This document shows positions 50,908 to 58,155 of a stretch of 64,000 bases of DNA, piece after piece; within the stretch, counting starts at the first letter, position 1; each line of letters begins with the position of its first letter. A program made the translations under genes and the position numbers. The notes beneath the pieces are model-generated. The model was not told the origin of the DNA. It saw only the letters and a list, made by a program, of their open reading frames with translations, and did no database searches. This DNA comes from Lachnospiraceae bacterium (GTDB taxonomy: Bacteria > Bacillota_A > Clostridia > Lachnospirales > Lachnospiraceae): NCBI GenBank assembly GCA_017416505.1, contig JAFQCI010000062.1, forward strand, positions 1 through 64,000, written 5' to 3'.

Positions 50908-51069
50908 CTAGCTTGCCTCTTCTTTGTATGTATTATCTGACAGTTCCGCCTCACTCTCTGCCCTTCTTTTTGCATATATCTTTAATATTGCTGATGTGAA
51001 CCTTTCCTGATATCCTTCTGTATATTCAACTTCAACTGGTATCTTGGCTTTTTCTGTTTTTCTCTTCAT
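50908..51069 (-). CDS. Small phage early protein, 53 aa
   Basis: ATG at 51069 follows TAGGAGG. The sequence MKRKTEKAKIPVEVEYTEGY and FTSAILKIYAKRRAESEAEL is basic then acidic. It lies in the early leftward run near the control region. No family recognised. Confidence 0.65.
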   Translation of the reverse strand: MKRKTEKAKIPVEVEYTEGYQERFTSAILKIYAKRRAESEAELSDNTYKEEAS

Positions 51070-51090
51070 AAGCTACCTCCTATGCTGTCC

Positions 51091-51249
51091 TTATAATTGC
51101 TGATTTCTGCTTGCGACCGCTGCAGCAAAACCTTGTATGTAATATGATATCTTCTCCTGTTGCTGCTCATTTAGATTTGCTACTTGTGTCATGAGTTTTA
51201 CAAACTCTTGGTTTTTATCGGTTATTGGTCTTTCAAGCGTTGTATTCAT
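51091..51249 (-). CDS. Small early protein, 52 aa, first leftward gene
   Basis: ATG at 51249 follows GAAGG. The product (MNTTLERPITDKNQEFVKLM, LNEQQQEKISYYIQGFAAAV) fits a group of short helical proteins encoded opposite phage repressors. It is the first gene of the leftward transcript, divergent from the repressor. Confidence 0.68.
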   Translation of the reverse strand: MNTTLERPITDKNQEFVKLMTQVANLNEQQQEKISYYIQGFAAAVASRNQQL

Positions 51250-51411
51250 CTTTGCACCTTCTTTCGATGTTTTCACATTGTTTTGTTGCTTATGTTATCA
51301 TTATAGTTGCTTGAATCACTATTGTCAATATATTTTTCAGTTTTTTGTTGCTTATGTTTACAAACTATGATAATATAATTGTATAAAATATGCAGAAAGG
51401 GGGATTGTTTA
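51250..51411. promoter_or_regulatory. Divergent control region with repeated operator sequence
   Basis: TTTTGTTGCTTATGTT occurs at 51281-51296 and at 51343-51358, with a partial third copy AGTTGCTTGA near 51305. For the repressor gene TTGCTT and TAATAT near 51349-51377 give a plausible promoter. The repeats are likely binding sites of the XRE protein at 51412. Confidence 0.7.
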
Positions 51412-51789
51412 ATGAATGAACGTGTAAAGGAATTACGCACAGCTCTAGGATTATCAGCTGAAAAGTTTGGTGAACGCGTCGGTGTTACTCGTTCTGCTAT
51501 TAGTAGGATAGAGAACGGTGTGGTAAATATAACCGAACAAATGCAGAAAAGTATTTGTCGAGAATTTAATGTAAACGAAGAGTGGTTAAGAAATGGCGCC
51601 GGAGAAATGTTTAATATTTTATCGCAAGATGAAGAACTAGCATACATAGTTGGTCAGGTATTGCCACAGGCGAATGACTTCGTTAAAAATGCTTTTATTT
51701 CATTTGGTCGACTATCACAAGAATTTACTCCAGATGATTGGGTGGTAGTAAAAAAATTCATAGACGCACTGGCTGGGGAGGGCAAATAA
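51412..51789 (+). CDS. XRE-family phage repressor (CI-like)
   Basis: ATG at 51412 follows AAAGGGGG. The HTH is MNERVKELRTALGLSAEKFG, GVTRSAISRIENGVVNITEQ. The C-terminal part is short (FVKNAFISFGRLSQEFTPDD), and no LexA-like self-cleavage domain is visible. It should hold the prophage silent by binding the operators next to its start. Confidence 0.88.
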   Translation: MNERVKELRTALGLSAEKFGERVGVTRSAISRIENGVVNITEQMQKSICREFNVNEEWLRNGAGEMFNILSQDEELAYIVGQVLPQANDFVKNAFISFGRLSQEFTPDDWVVVKKFIDALAGEGK

Positions 51790-51816
51790 AAAGCAGCCTA
51801 TTTATGGCTGCTTTTT
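51788..51816. terminator. Terminator of the repressor gene
   Basis: AAAAAGCAGCC and GGCTGCTTTTT pair around ATTTAT directly at the repressor stop codon. The small minus-strand ORF 51798-51908 ends inside it. Confidence 0.85.
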
Positions 51817-51908
51817 ATCCCTCTAATGAATTGATATATCATTTTGAGGGTATCTAAGTCTTTTATTTCTTGTACCAGCAATATTATATCACTGCGTAAT
51901 TTATGCAT
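51798..51908 (-). CDS. Tiny phage protein, 36 aa
   Basis: ATG at 51908 follows AAGGAGGTGTACT, a very strong ribosome site. The product MHKLRSDIILLVQEIKDLDT and KMIYQFIRGIKSSHK resembles short helical proteins found beside phage repressors. It runs antisense into the repressor terminator, so transcripts may meet here. Confidence 0.6.
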   Translation of the reverse strand: MHKLRSDIILLVQEIKDLDTLKMIYQFIRGIKSSHK

Positions 51909-52020
51909 AGTACACCTCCTTTTTTCGGATTGTACCTGCATTATAATTTGCACTGTCATTATTTGCAATACTTTCGACCGTCTTTTCCGATATATAGGAA
52001 ATAGGTGCGAAAGGTAGTGA

Positions 52021-52230
52021 CTAATTTCCGGAATCTGTTATACTACTTTTGTAAAGGTCGCAGATATTAACGCCCAATCCTGCTGCCAAACTTTCTAAAG
52101 TTTCCAGTCTGGGACTTACTTTTCCATTTTCAATCGCGTTAATTTCGCTTTTACTTATTCCGGTGATTTCGGCAAGTTGCATCAAGGTATAATTGTTCCT
52201 GGTGCGTAACTGCCATAATAGTATTTCCAT
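52021..52230 (-). CDS. XRE-family HTH protein (Cro-like or second repressor)
   Basis: ATG at 52230 follows GAGGGGG. The HTH is clear: MEILLWQLRTRNNYTLMQLA, EITGISKSEINAIENGKVSP, and LETLESLAAGLGVNICDLYK. At 69 residues it is a single domain. It diverges from the HsdR_N-like gene and may control that gene or the lysogeny switch. Confidence 0.85.
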   Translation of the reverse strand: MEILLWQLRTRNNYTLMQLAEITGISKSEINAIENGKVSPRLETLESLAAGLGVNICDLYKSSITDSGN

Positions 52231-52323
52231 TGCTATGCCCCCTCTTTTTTTATCTTGGTATAGCATAATATTAACAATAAAATTAAACATTTACTTGAGG
52301 AAAAATTACAGGAGGACTTAATT

Positions 52324-53388
52324 ATGGGATTTTCAGAAGATATTAAAGCACTGGCAGAAAGGATTACGCAAATTGGGGATAAGATTACAACAGAAGAAGC
52401 CACTAAAATGTCGTTAATATTACCGTTTTTTCAATTGCTCGGATATGATGTATTTAATCCATCCGAGTTTTGTCCCGAATATACCGCTGACGTCGGAATA
52501 AAGAAAGGTGAAAAAGTCGATTATGCAATTTTACAGAATGACGAACCGGTAATATTAATTGAATGTAAATGGTGTGGAGAGCCATTGACAAAACATGCTT
52601 CTCAGCTATTTAGATATTTCAGTACAACCCCGGCTAAGTTTGGTATATTAACAAATGGTTATGTATATCGTTTTTATACTGACTTGGATGAAACAAATAA
52701 AATGGATCTTACTCCATTCTTGGAACTTGATCTACACTCAATCAAGGAAGCTCAAATAGCCGAATTAAAGAAATTTAGTAAGGACGTATTTGATAAGGAT
52801 AGTATTTTTAGTACGGCCGAGGAACTTAAGTATAGTAATTTGATTAAAGAGGTGCTACAAAAAGAACTTGACTCACCATCCGACGAATTTACTCGTTTCA
52901 TTCTATCAGATATATACGATGCGCTAAAAACTCAAAAGGTTATTAATAAGTTTAAACCAATCGTAAAGAAATCCTTTTCTTCTTTTATTAACGAACTTTT
53001 GAATCAAAGAATTTCAAGCGCTTTAAAATCGGACGAAGAAAAAGAATCTGCTGCAACTGCAGAATCAGTTCCCGAAGAAGCCGATATAAAGGCAAACAAA
53101 ATCATTACAACAGAGCAGGAAATAGAGGCTTATTATATTATCAAAGGAATCATTTCCAGTGTTATTGATGTCAAAAGAATTACATACCGTGATGCCGAAA
53201 GCTATTTTAGTATATTGATTGATGATAACAATCGCAAGCCGGTATGTCGTTTAAATCTAGATACAAAGAAAATGCAAATATTTTTACTTAACGAAGACAA
53301 GACTTTCGAACGAATATATATAGAATCATTGAATGATATATACAACTATAAAGATCGTCTTATTGATACGGCTCAAAAATATATTTAA
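52324..53388 (+). CDS. Orphan type I restriction HsdR_N-like nuclease
   Basis: ATG at 52324 follows AGGAGG. Residues 20-140 form the HSDR_N-type PD-(D/E)xK fold: Asp in KKGEKVDYAILQNDEPVILI and Glu-x-Lys in IECKWCGEP, with QLFRYFSTTPAKFGILTNGY. A helical middle and a small C-terminal alpha/beta domain (YYIIKGIISSVIDVKRITYR) follow. No HsdM or HsdS and no ATPase are present. Position between repressor and integrase suggests expression in the lysogen, perhaps as phage defence. Confidence 0.8.
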   Translation: MGFSEDIKALAERITQIGDKITTEEATKMSLILPFFQLLGYDVFNPSEFCPEYTADVGIKKGEKVDYAILQNDEPVILIECKWCGEPLTKHASQLFRYFSTTPAKFGILTNGYVYRFYTDLDETNKMDLTPFLELDLHSIKEAQIAELKKFSKDVFDKDSIFSTAEELKYSNLIKEVLQKELDSPSDEFTRFILSDIYDALKTQKVINKFKPIVKKSFSSFINELLNQRISSALKSDEEKESAATAESVPEEADIKANKIITTEQEIEAYYIIKGIISSVIDVKRITYRDAESYFSILIDDNNRKPVCRLNLDTKKMQIFLLNEDKTFERIYIESLNDIYNYKDRLIDTAQKYI

Positions 53389-53402
53389 TTCATAAAAGCA
53401 AA

Positions 53403-53426
53403 AGGTTCCAGGCGGCAACCTGAAAC
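53403..53426 (+). terminator. Hairpin after the HsdR_N-like gene
   Basis: AGGTTCCAGG and CCTGAAACCT pair with one mismatch around CGGCAA. It lacks a long T run, so it may be a weak terminator or a structural element of the leader that follows. Confidence 0.45.
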
Positions 53427-53460
53427 CTCTGCGTGATAGATTGTAACCCGTAAACTAAAA

Positions 53461-53535
53461 GCTTATGGTACAATACCACCCTAGACAAGTGATATTATAC
53501 CATAAGCCCGATATTTTATAAAGGGCTTATTTTTT
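53461..53535 (+). promoter_or_regulatory. Mutually exclusive hairpins before the integrase (attenuator-like)
   Basis: GCTTATGGTA (53461-53470) is complementary to TACCATAAGC (53498-53507). The latter overlaps TAAGCCC (53503-53509), which pairs with GGGCTTA (53523-53529), followed by TTTTTT: a terminator. Only one of the two stems can form fully. This is the logic of an attenuator or riboregulator 30 bp before the recombinase start. Confidence 0.72.
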
Positions 53536-53566
53536 ATACCCAAAAATAAAAGGTAGGTGTATTATC

Positions 53567-55144
53567 ATGATTTTAAAAATAGGTTGCTATGGTAGAAAAT
53601 CTGTATATTCCGATAATTCAGATTCGACCGACGTTCAATATGCGCTGGCTGTAGAATATTGCAAATCCCATTACAGCGATTATGAAGTATACAGGTATGA
53701 GGATGAAGGTTACACGGGTGCGAATACCGACCGCCCGGATTATAACCGTCTTATTGCTGATGTTAAAAATGATATGTTGGATGTAGTTATCTGCTATAAA
53801 ATAGACCGAATCAGTCGAAATGTACTTGATTTTTCCGGTTTCTTTTCTTTATTATCTGAGCATAATGTAGAATTTGTAAGTATCAAGGAGCAAATTGATA
53901 CATCCACTCCTTTAGGAAGAGCCATGATGTATATTTGTTCTGTTTTTGCCCAAATGGAAAGAGAGACTATTGCAGAACGAGTCACTGACAATATGGTTCA
54001 ATTATCAAAATCCGGCAAGTGGGCCGGCGGAAAGGCACCAATAGGATTCAAACGTGAAAGGGTAGAGATTGGCGGAAAGATGCATACAATGCTTGTAGAA
54101 AACCCAGAAGAGATTCCGTTTTTAAATCTAATCGTAGATACCTTTATAGATGGTGGATATTCTCTAGGAGGATTAGAAACACATTTTCGCAAACAAGGAG
54201 TTAAGACTTTGAAAGGAAATTACTTATCAGCTTCGCAATTATATAATATTCTCAAAAACCCTCATTACGCACCTGCCGACGCTTCTACTCTTGAATATTT
54301 CAAATCTCTCGGTTGCGAAATTGGTTGTGAAGAAAGTAAATTTACCGGAGAATACGGTATAATGGCATATAGAAGAACTTCAGGCGGTGGAAAAGAAAAA
54401 CACGTTTCTAGAACTCCTGAAAACTGGATTATTTCCGTTGGACTGCATCAACCCCTTATGAGCTCAGAGAAATGGTTGTCTGTACAAGCACGTTTCGGAC
54501 ATAATGTAATAGATAAGACCCGAAAACACAAGATAGGTATATTAAAAGGTGTATTGCGTTGTTCTTGTGGGTATGCCATGCGAGTGCGACACAAAGTGGA
54601 TAAAACCTATCATAAAACCTATGATAATTACTTTTGTCAAAACCGCAATCGTCGTGGTAAAGAATTTTGCGACCGTTCCTTCGTACCTGTGGCAGACCTG
54701 GATAATGCCGCCATTGAATTACTTAAAAATATTGCTTTGGACAAATCAATAATAGATGCGTATGTATATGAGGACAAAACTATACATGCTTGTATGCGTT
54801 CCAGGTCAGAAGTTCAAAGAGATATTGATAGTTTTGAATCGAAAATAGAAAATCTTGCTTCTGCTCTTGGATCCAACTCTTCTTCTACTGCTGCAAAATA
54901 TATAGTATCTGAGATGGAAAAGATAGATAAGCAAATAACTTCATTAAAATATGAGTTGATGGAAATAGAGCAGAATGATCGCAAACGTGCCAAGACCAGA
55001 AAGAGTACTGATGATAAATATAAAATGGTGTGTCATATCGTAGAAAATTTAGAAACTGCAGATTATGACGAGTTGAACGGACTTATAAAAAACCTTTTTA
55101 AAGAATGTATCTGGGATGGTAAAAACCTAAAGATAAAACTTTAG
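53567..55144 (+). CDS. Large serine recombinase (integrase)
   Basis: The 525-residue protein has a resolvase domain (residues 4-150) with catalytic Ser in YGRKSVYSDNSDS, YKIDRISRN and FAQMERETIAERV. The recombinase domain (about 155-300) contains GGKAPIGFKRER and LYNILKNPHY. The zinc ribbon has CSCGYAMRVRHKVDK with CQNRNRRGKEFC, and a coiled coil lies near 415-465. It ends 37 bp before attR. It joins attP to attB in cpaF; excision would need a directionality factor, not identified here. Confidence 0.95.
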   Translation: MILKIGCYGRKSVYSDNSDSTDVQYALAVEYCKSHYSDYEVYRYEDEGYTGANTDRPDYNRLIADVKNDMLDVVICYKIDRISRNVLDFSGFFSLLSEHNVEFVSIKEQIDTSTPLGRAMMYICSVFAQMERETIAERVTDNMVQLSKSGKWAGGKAPIGFKRERVEIGGKMHTMLVENPEEIPFLNLIVDTFIDGGYSLGGLETHFRKQGVKTLKGNYLSASQLYNILKNPHYAPADASTLEYFKSLGCEIGCEESKFTGEYGIMAYRRTSGGGKEKHVSRTPENWIISVGLHQPLMSSEKWLSVQARFGHNVIDKTRKHKIGILKGVLRCSCGYAMRVRHKVDKTYHKTYDNYFCQNRNRRGKEFCDRSFVPVADLDNAAIELLKNIALDKSIIDAYVYEDKTIHACMRSRSEVQRDIDSFESKIENLASALGSNSSSTAAKYIVSEMEKIDKQITSLKYELMEIEQNDRKRAKTRKSTDDKYKMVCHIVENLETADYDELNGLIKNLFKECIWDGKNLKIKL

Positions 55145-55153
55145 GCTTTTTCT

Positions 55154-55168
55154 CCCCTTTTTATTTTG
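55154..55168. repeat. Right arm of 15-bp phage-end inverted repeat
   Basis: CCCCTTTTTATTTTG is the exact reverse complement of 17276-17290. It lies 12 bp before the attR core. Confidence 0.75.
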
Positions 55169-55180
55169 AGAGGTTCCGGG

Positions 55181-55184
55181 CGCA
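55181..55184. other. attR core
   Basis: Phage DNA GGTTCCGGG runs into the core CGCA, followed by host cpaF sequence TTCGAAGGC. Joining host DNA on both sides at the core gives ATGCGTGGTGAC on the coding strand, Met-Arg-Gly-Asp, the residues expected in CpaF. Confidence 0.8.
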
Positions 55185-55974
55185 TTCGAAGGCTTGATTT
55201 AATCAAATCCCGCATGGAAATTTCGTTTTCTCCTTCAATATTGGCATTTCGCACTTCCAGTCGAACCAGATTTTCAATCTGCATCAACCTTAATTCTGCT
55301 GAATCTTCAATCGTAATAATTCTTTGGTCTTTGGGAATAAATTGTGATAATGCGTTTAGAAATGTGGTTTTTCCACTTCCGGTTCCTCCGGAAATAAAGA
55401 TATTGTACTTACTTTCAACCAGAATTTTAAGACGTTTTGCTACTTCTTTATCAATGGATTCCATGGCAATCAGTTTTTCCATGGTAAATCCCTCTTTTGC
55501 AAATTTACGGATGGTAAGAATGGAACCATCCAAAGAAATGGGACTCAATAATACATTTACTCTGGAACCGTCACTAAGGCGGGTATCTACGATAGGACTC
55601 GCCTTATTTACCCTGCGGTTTGCCTTTGCTACAATTTGCTGAATTACATTCTCAAGCCTCGCCTCACTTTCAAATTTTAAATTGGTTCGATATATCTTTC
55701 CATCCTCTTCTACAAAAATCTTCTCATGTCCATTTATCATAATTTCTGTTATACTGTCCTTGGAGAGTAGTTGGGACAATACATCCAGTCCCCTGAGTCT
55801 GTGAAAGATATCCTTTCTCAACATAATTTTATCCTTTACGCTTAAAAAATGTTCCTTGGAATACCAGTCCAATTTATCATCTATCATGTGATAGATTTCA
55901 TCATCCTTAATATCCACGGACAAATCCATTTCCTCTAATATTTCCTCTTGAATCTGTTTTTTTAGTTCCTCCAT
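55181..55974 (-). pseudogene. cpaF: CpaF/TadA secretion ATPase, N-terminal part cut off by the prophage
   Basis: Residues 1-265 are native: the N-terminal domain (SITEIMINGHEKIFVEEDGK), VDTRLSDGSRVNVLLSPISL and Walker A GGTGSGKTTF (about 196-205), Asp box ITIEDSAELRL, ending SSLRMR. The frame then runs into phage DNA for 12 foreign codons (to PEPLKIKRGEKA) and stops at 55141, overlapping the integrase end. Without Walker B and His box the truncated protein cannot be an active ATPase. Confidence 0.92.
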
Positions 55975-55986
55975 TCCTCCTCTACC

Positions 55987-56925
55987 TTACCCCTTTCCTT
56001 CCTGCTTCTTCTCCCATTCCATTTCCTTCTTTCCAGCATATTCTACCAGCTTAGGAGAAAAAAATGCTTCCTTGGGTACTCTGATTTTCCTTCTTACCTC
56101 CGGGTTTAATTCCTGCATATGACTTAACAGTTCTTCAAAGCGTTCTAACTTTTTTACGCTGATTTCATCCCCCAAGACCGGAAGATACCAGCGGCCAAAC
56201 AAAGAGAAAATCCGATAATCATTTAGACAGCCATTTCCCATATCTACGATAATACGTTCAAAAAAGCCTGATTTCTTTAGCTGTTCTAAAAACCACTGAA
56301 CATCCTCATAATTTAACACCTTACTGTCTAAGAAAGAACGGGATGCACTTAGAATTTCCCTGTTACCCTTCCTTATGGACAATGCCTGTACCTTAGATAC
56401 CACTGTATCCATTCTTTCTTTTATGGCTAATATAATTTCCTCCATCTGCCCTTCTTCCTCTAAAGAAGACACTTCCTCAAAGGAAAGATATAAATTCGGT
56501 TTCTCACCTTTAAGACCTGCCAAGGCTAAAGAAAATGTAGTTTTCCCACACCTTCCCAAGGGCGAATATACCAAAATCATACGACTGGACTGTTCCCCCT
56601 CCATATACACCGCATCCTTTAAGGTATAATACAATGCTTTTTTCAGATTCGTAGCACTTTGATATTTATATATTTTCCCCTCCCTTTGCTGTGTCTGTAC
56701 CGTTTCCTTACTTAAAAGAACTACCTTCTCTTGGGCTGGAAAAACATTCTCCCTACAACTTAAAATCAAGGACACTTCATTCTTTTCCAGATACTCCAAG
56801 GCTTTATTTAAGTCACTAAAACCTACCGCCAAAAAAGGAAACGAAATATCTGAATTCAATTGCTCTATAACAGCCATCAGATAATCCTCTTCTATTTCAT
56901 AAATTAATATGTTAAACTTTTTCAA
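55987..56925 (-). CDS. TadZ/CpaE-like ATPase of the pilus locus
   Basis: An N-terminal receiver-like domain (NILIYEIEEDYLMAVIEQLN) is followed by a MinD/ParA-type domain with deviant Walker A in LVYSPLGRCGKTTFSLALAG and ERIIVDMGNGCLNDYRIFSL as the later motif. Such proteins localise the Tad machine at the cell pole. The gene lies 12 bp upstream of cpaF and is cotranscribed with its N-terminal piece. Confidence 0.82.
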   Translation of the reverse strand: MKKFNILIYEIEEDYLMAVIEQLNSDISFPFLAVGFSDLNKALEYLEKNEVSLILSCRENVFPAQEKVVLLSKETVQTQQREGKIYKYQSATNLKKALYYTLKDAVYMEGEQSSRMILVYSPLGRCGKTTFSLALAGLKGEKPNLYLSFEEVSSLEEEGQMEEIILAIKERMDTVVSKVQALSIRKGNREILSASRSFLDSKVLNYEDVQWFLEQLKKSGFFERIIVDMGNGCLNDYRIFSLFGRWYLPVLGDEISVKKLERFEELLSHMQELNPEVRRKIRVPKEAFFSPKLVEYAGKKEMEWEKKQEGKG

Positions 56926-57007
56926 AATCCCATTCTCCTTCTTTTCATAATACTGAAAAAACTCTTTTCATAGAGGTAAAATAAGCTTTCTATGGTTTCG
57001 CAAGTAC

Positions 57008-57496
57008 CTAAAAACACTGTAAAAGAACAGCCGCAAATATTGCTACCGAAAAGTGCATGGCATTTTTATATTCATCCTGCTCCGGATTATAATATGCCGA
57101 TACTGTTCCAGTTTTTATGGCATGAAAACAATATCCAATAAAATATGAAATTCTTTTTCGAAACTTCTTTTGAATGATAAGTTGAAAGAAAGATATTACT
57201 GCTGCTATGCAAAAAGACTGCCAAATCACAGCAAAAATAGATGTTCCAAGAAATATGCCTGTCATGGATAATAATTTAATATCCCCTGCTCCAAGCATAT
57301 GAAGATAAAACAATAAGAATAAAACCACTATAGGAATCAACATTCCTAATAAAATATCCGAAAATGCAGCGGTTCTATCAAAAAACTGATACGTTATTCC
57401 AGTCATCATACCAACTGCAATTAAAACATTAGGGATTCGGAAATAACGGATATCATAATACACCGCCAGCCCTAATAAAATCATCAAATATAGCAA
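57008..57496 (-). CDS. Type IV prepilin peptidase (A24 family)
   Basis: The 162-residue membrane protein carries the two catalytic aspartates in YDIRYFRIPN and GAGDIKLLSM and about five membrane helices (MLIPIVVLFLLFYLHML). It is the short TadV/CpaA type. It would cleave Flp pilin and the TadE-like pseudopilins. It is the first gene of the tad operon. Confidence 0.92.
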   Translation of the reverse strand: MLYLMILLGLAVYYDIRYFRIPNVLIAVGMMTGITYQFFDRTAAFSDILLGMLIPIVVLFLLFYLHMLGAGDIKLLSMTGIFLGTSIFAVIWQSFCIAAVISFFQLIIQKKFRKRISYFIGYCFHAIKTGTVSAYYNPEQDEYKNAMHFSVAIFAAVLLQCF

Positions 57497-57700
57497 TTAC
57501 CTTCTCCTTTCTTTTCATTTTTCACATTGTATCACATAACTTTCATTTTGTCTATACATATTTGTAATAATTAAGTAAAAAATATTTTTTACTGCTAACT
57601 CCTCAATTATTCACGAATTATCTCGTTTTGTTTGTCCGATTTTTATGCATAATTTTCCCACTTTTTGATTAAGATATATATTAAAAAGGGATGCATTATC
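57497..57700. other. Divergent intergenic region upstream of the tad operon
   Basis: A strongly AT-rich 200-bp region that must contain promoters for the leftward tad operon and the rightward DUF2508 gene. On the minus strand TTGACA-like and TATAAT-like boxes are not clear enough to call. No hairpin of note. Confidence 0.4.
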
Positions 57701-57934
57701 ATGACAAAAACGAAAAAATCCACAGAACCTCTCACTTACAAAGAACAATTATTAATGGACATCCGTCAGGCAGTCTGCACCTTGGATACTGTTTTCATCC
57801 AGTTAAACAGTAACACGGACCCTGATTTAATTGACTGTTACATCTATGAGCTAAAAGCTGCACAAAAAAGATATAAATACCTATTAGAGCAGGCCAGAAA
57901 AAATGGTATTACCAACCATGATAAATTCTACTAA
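57701..57934 (+). CDS. DUF2508 (YaaL-like) protein
   Basis: ATG at 57701 follows AAAGGG. The pattern YKEQLLMDIRQAVCTLDTVF and DPDLIDCYIYELKAAQKRYK, YLLEQARKNG matches DUF2508, a small helical family of Firmicutes. Function unknown. It is transcribed alone and ends before a bidirectional terminator. Confidence 0.82.
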   Translation: MTKTKKSTEPLTYKEQLLMDIRQAVCTLDTVFIQLNSNTDPDLIDCYIYELKAAQKRYKYLLEQARKNGITNHDKFY

Positions 57935-58068
57935 AATACAAAAGAAAACCGCATTTTATATCAGGTGTGCTTTGCACACTACTGTCCGGCCCCGTTACAT
58001 AAACTCTGCTAATGTCCACTCATAAACAGTAATAAACTTTTTTAAACTGAATTTTACTTGTACCAAAA

Positions 58069-58099
58069 CAGGCTATGTGAACCTTTGTCACATAGCCTG
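58069..58099. terminator. Bidirectional terminator between convergent genes
   Basis: CAGGCTATGTGA and TCACATAGCCTG form a perfect 12-bp stem with a 7-nt loop. TTTTT follows on the plus strand and TTTT on the minus strand. Confidence 0.85.
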
Positions 58100-58109
58100 C
58101 ATTCTTTTT

Positions 58110-58141
58110 GTTACTGTCCACTCGTGCCTCGTAAACAGTAC
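58110..58141. repeat. Dispersed palindromic repeat, copy 3
   Basis: GTTACTGTCCACTCGTGCCT continues as in copy 1 with CGTAAACAGTA and ends one base short. It lies between the terminator and the end of the sensor kinase gene. Confidence 0.7.
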
Positions 58142-58155
58142 ATAGCAAAACCTTT

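Larger units (their letters stand above)
17274..55184. mobile_element. Complete siphovirus prophage integrated in cpaF
   Basis: The boundaries are the 4-bp core CGCA at 17274-17277 and 55181-55184, where host cpaF sequence stops and resumes. Inside are all modules of an HK97-like tailed phage: serine integrase, repressor, replication, terminase, portal, protease, capsid, connector, tail, holin and amidase. I see no large deletion. Damage is limited to an amber codon in a cell-wall hydrolase, a truncated Rep copy and perhaps a start-less HeH ORF. It may therefore be inducible. Confidence 0.93.

Noticed and set aside
50908..51249. Classical toxin-antitoxin pair formed by the two small early genes
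   Set aside because: Neither product matches a toxin fold by eye and they look like ordinary small phage early proteins; the claim would be unsupported.
17274..55184. Integrative conjugative element instead of a phage
   Set aside because: No relaxase of MOB type, coupling protein or type IV secretion genes; a full set of capsid, tail and lysis genes is present.
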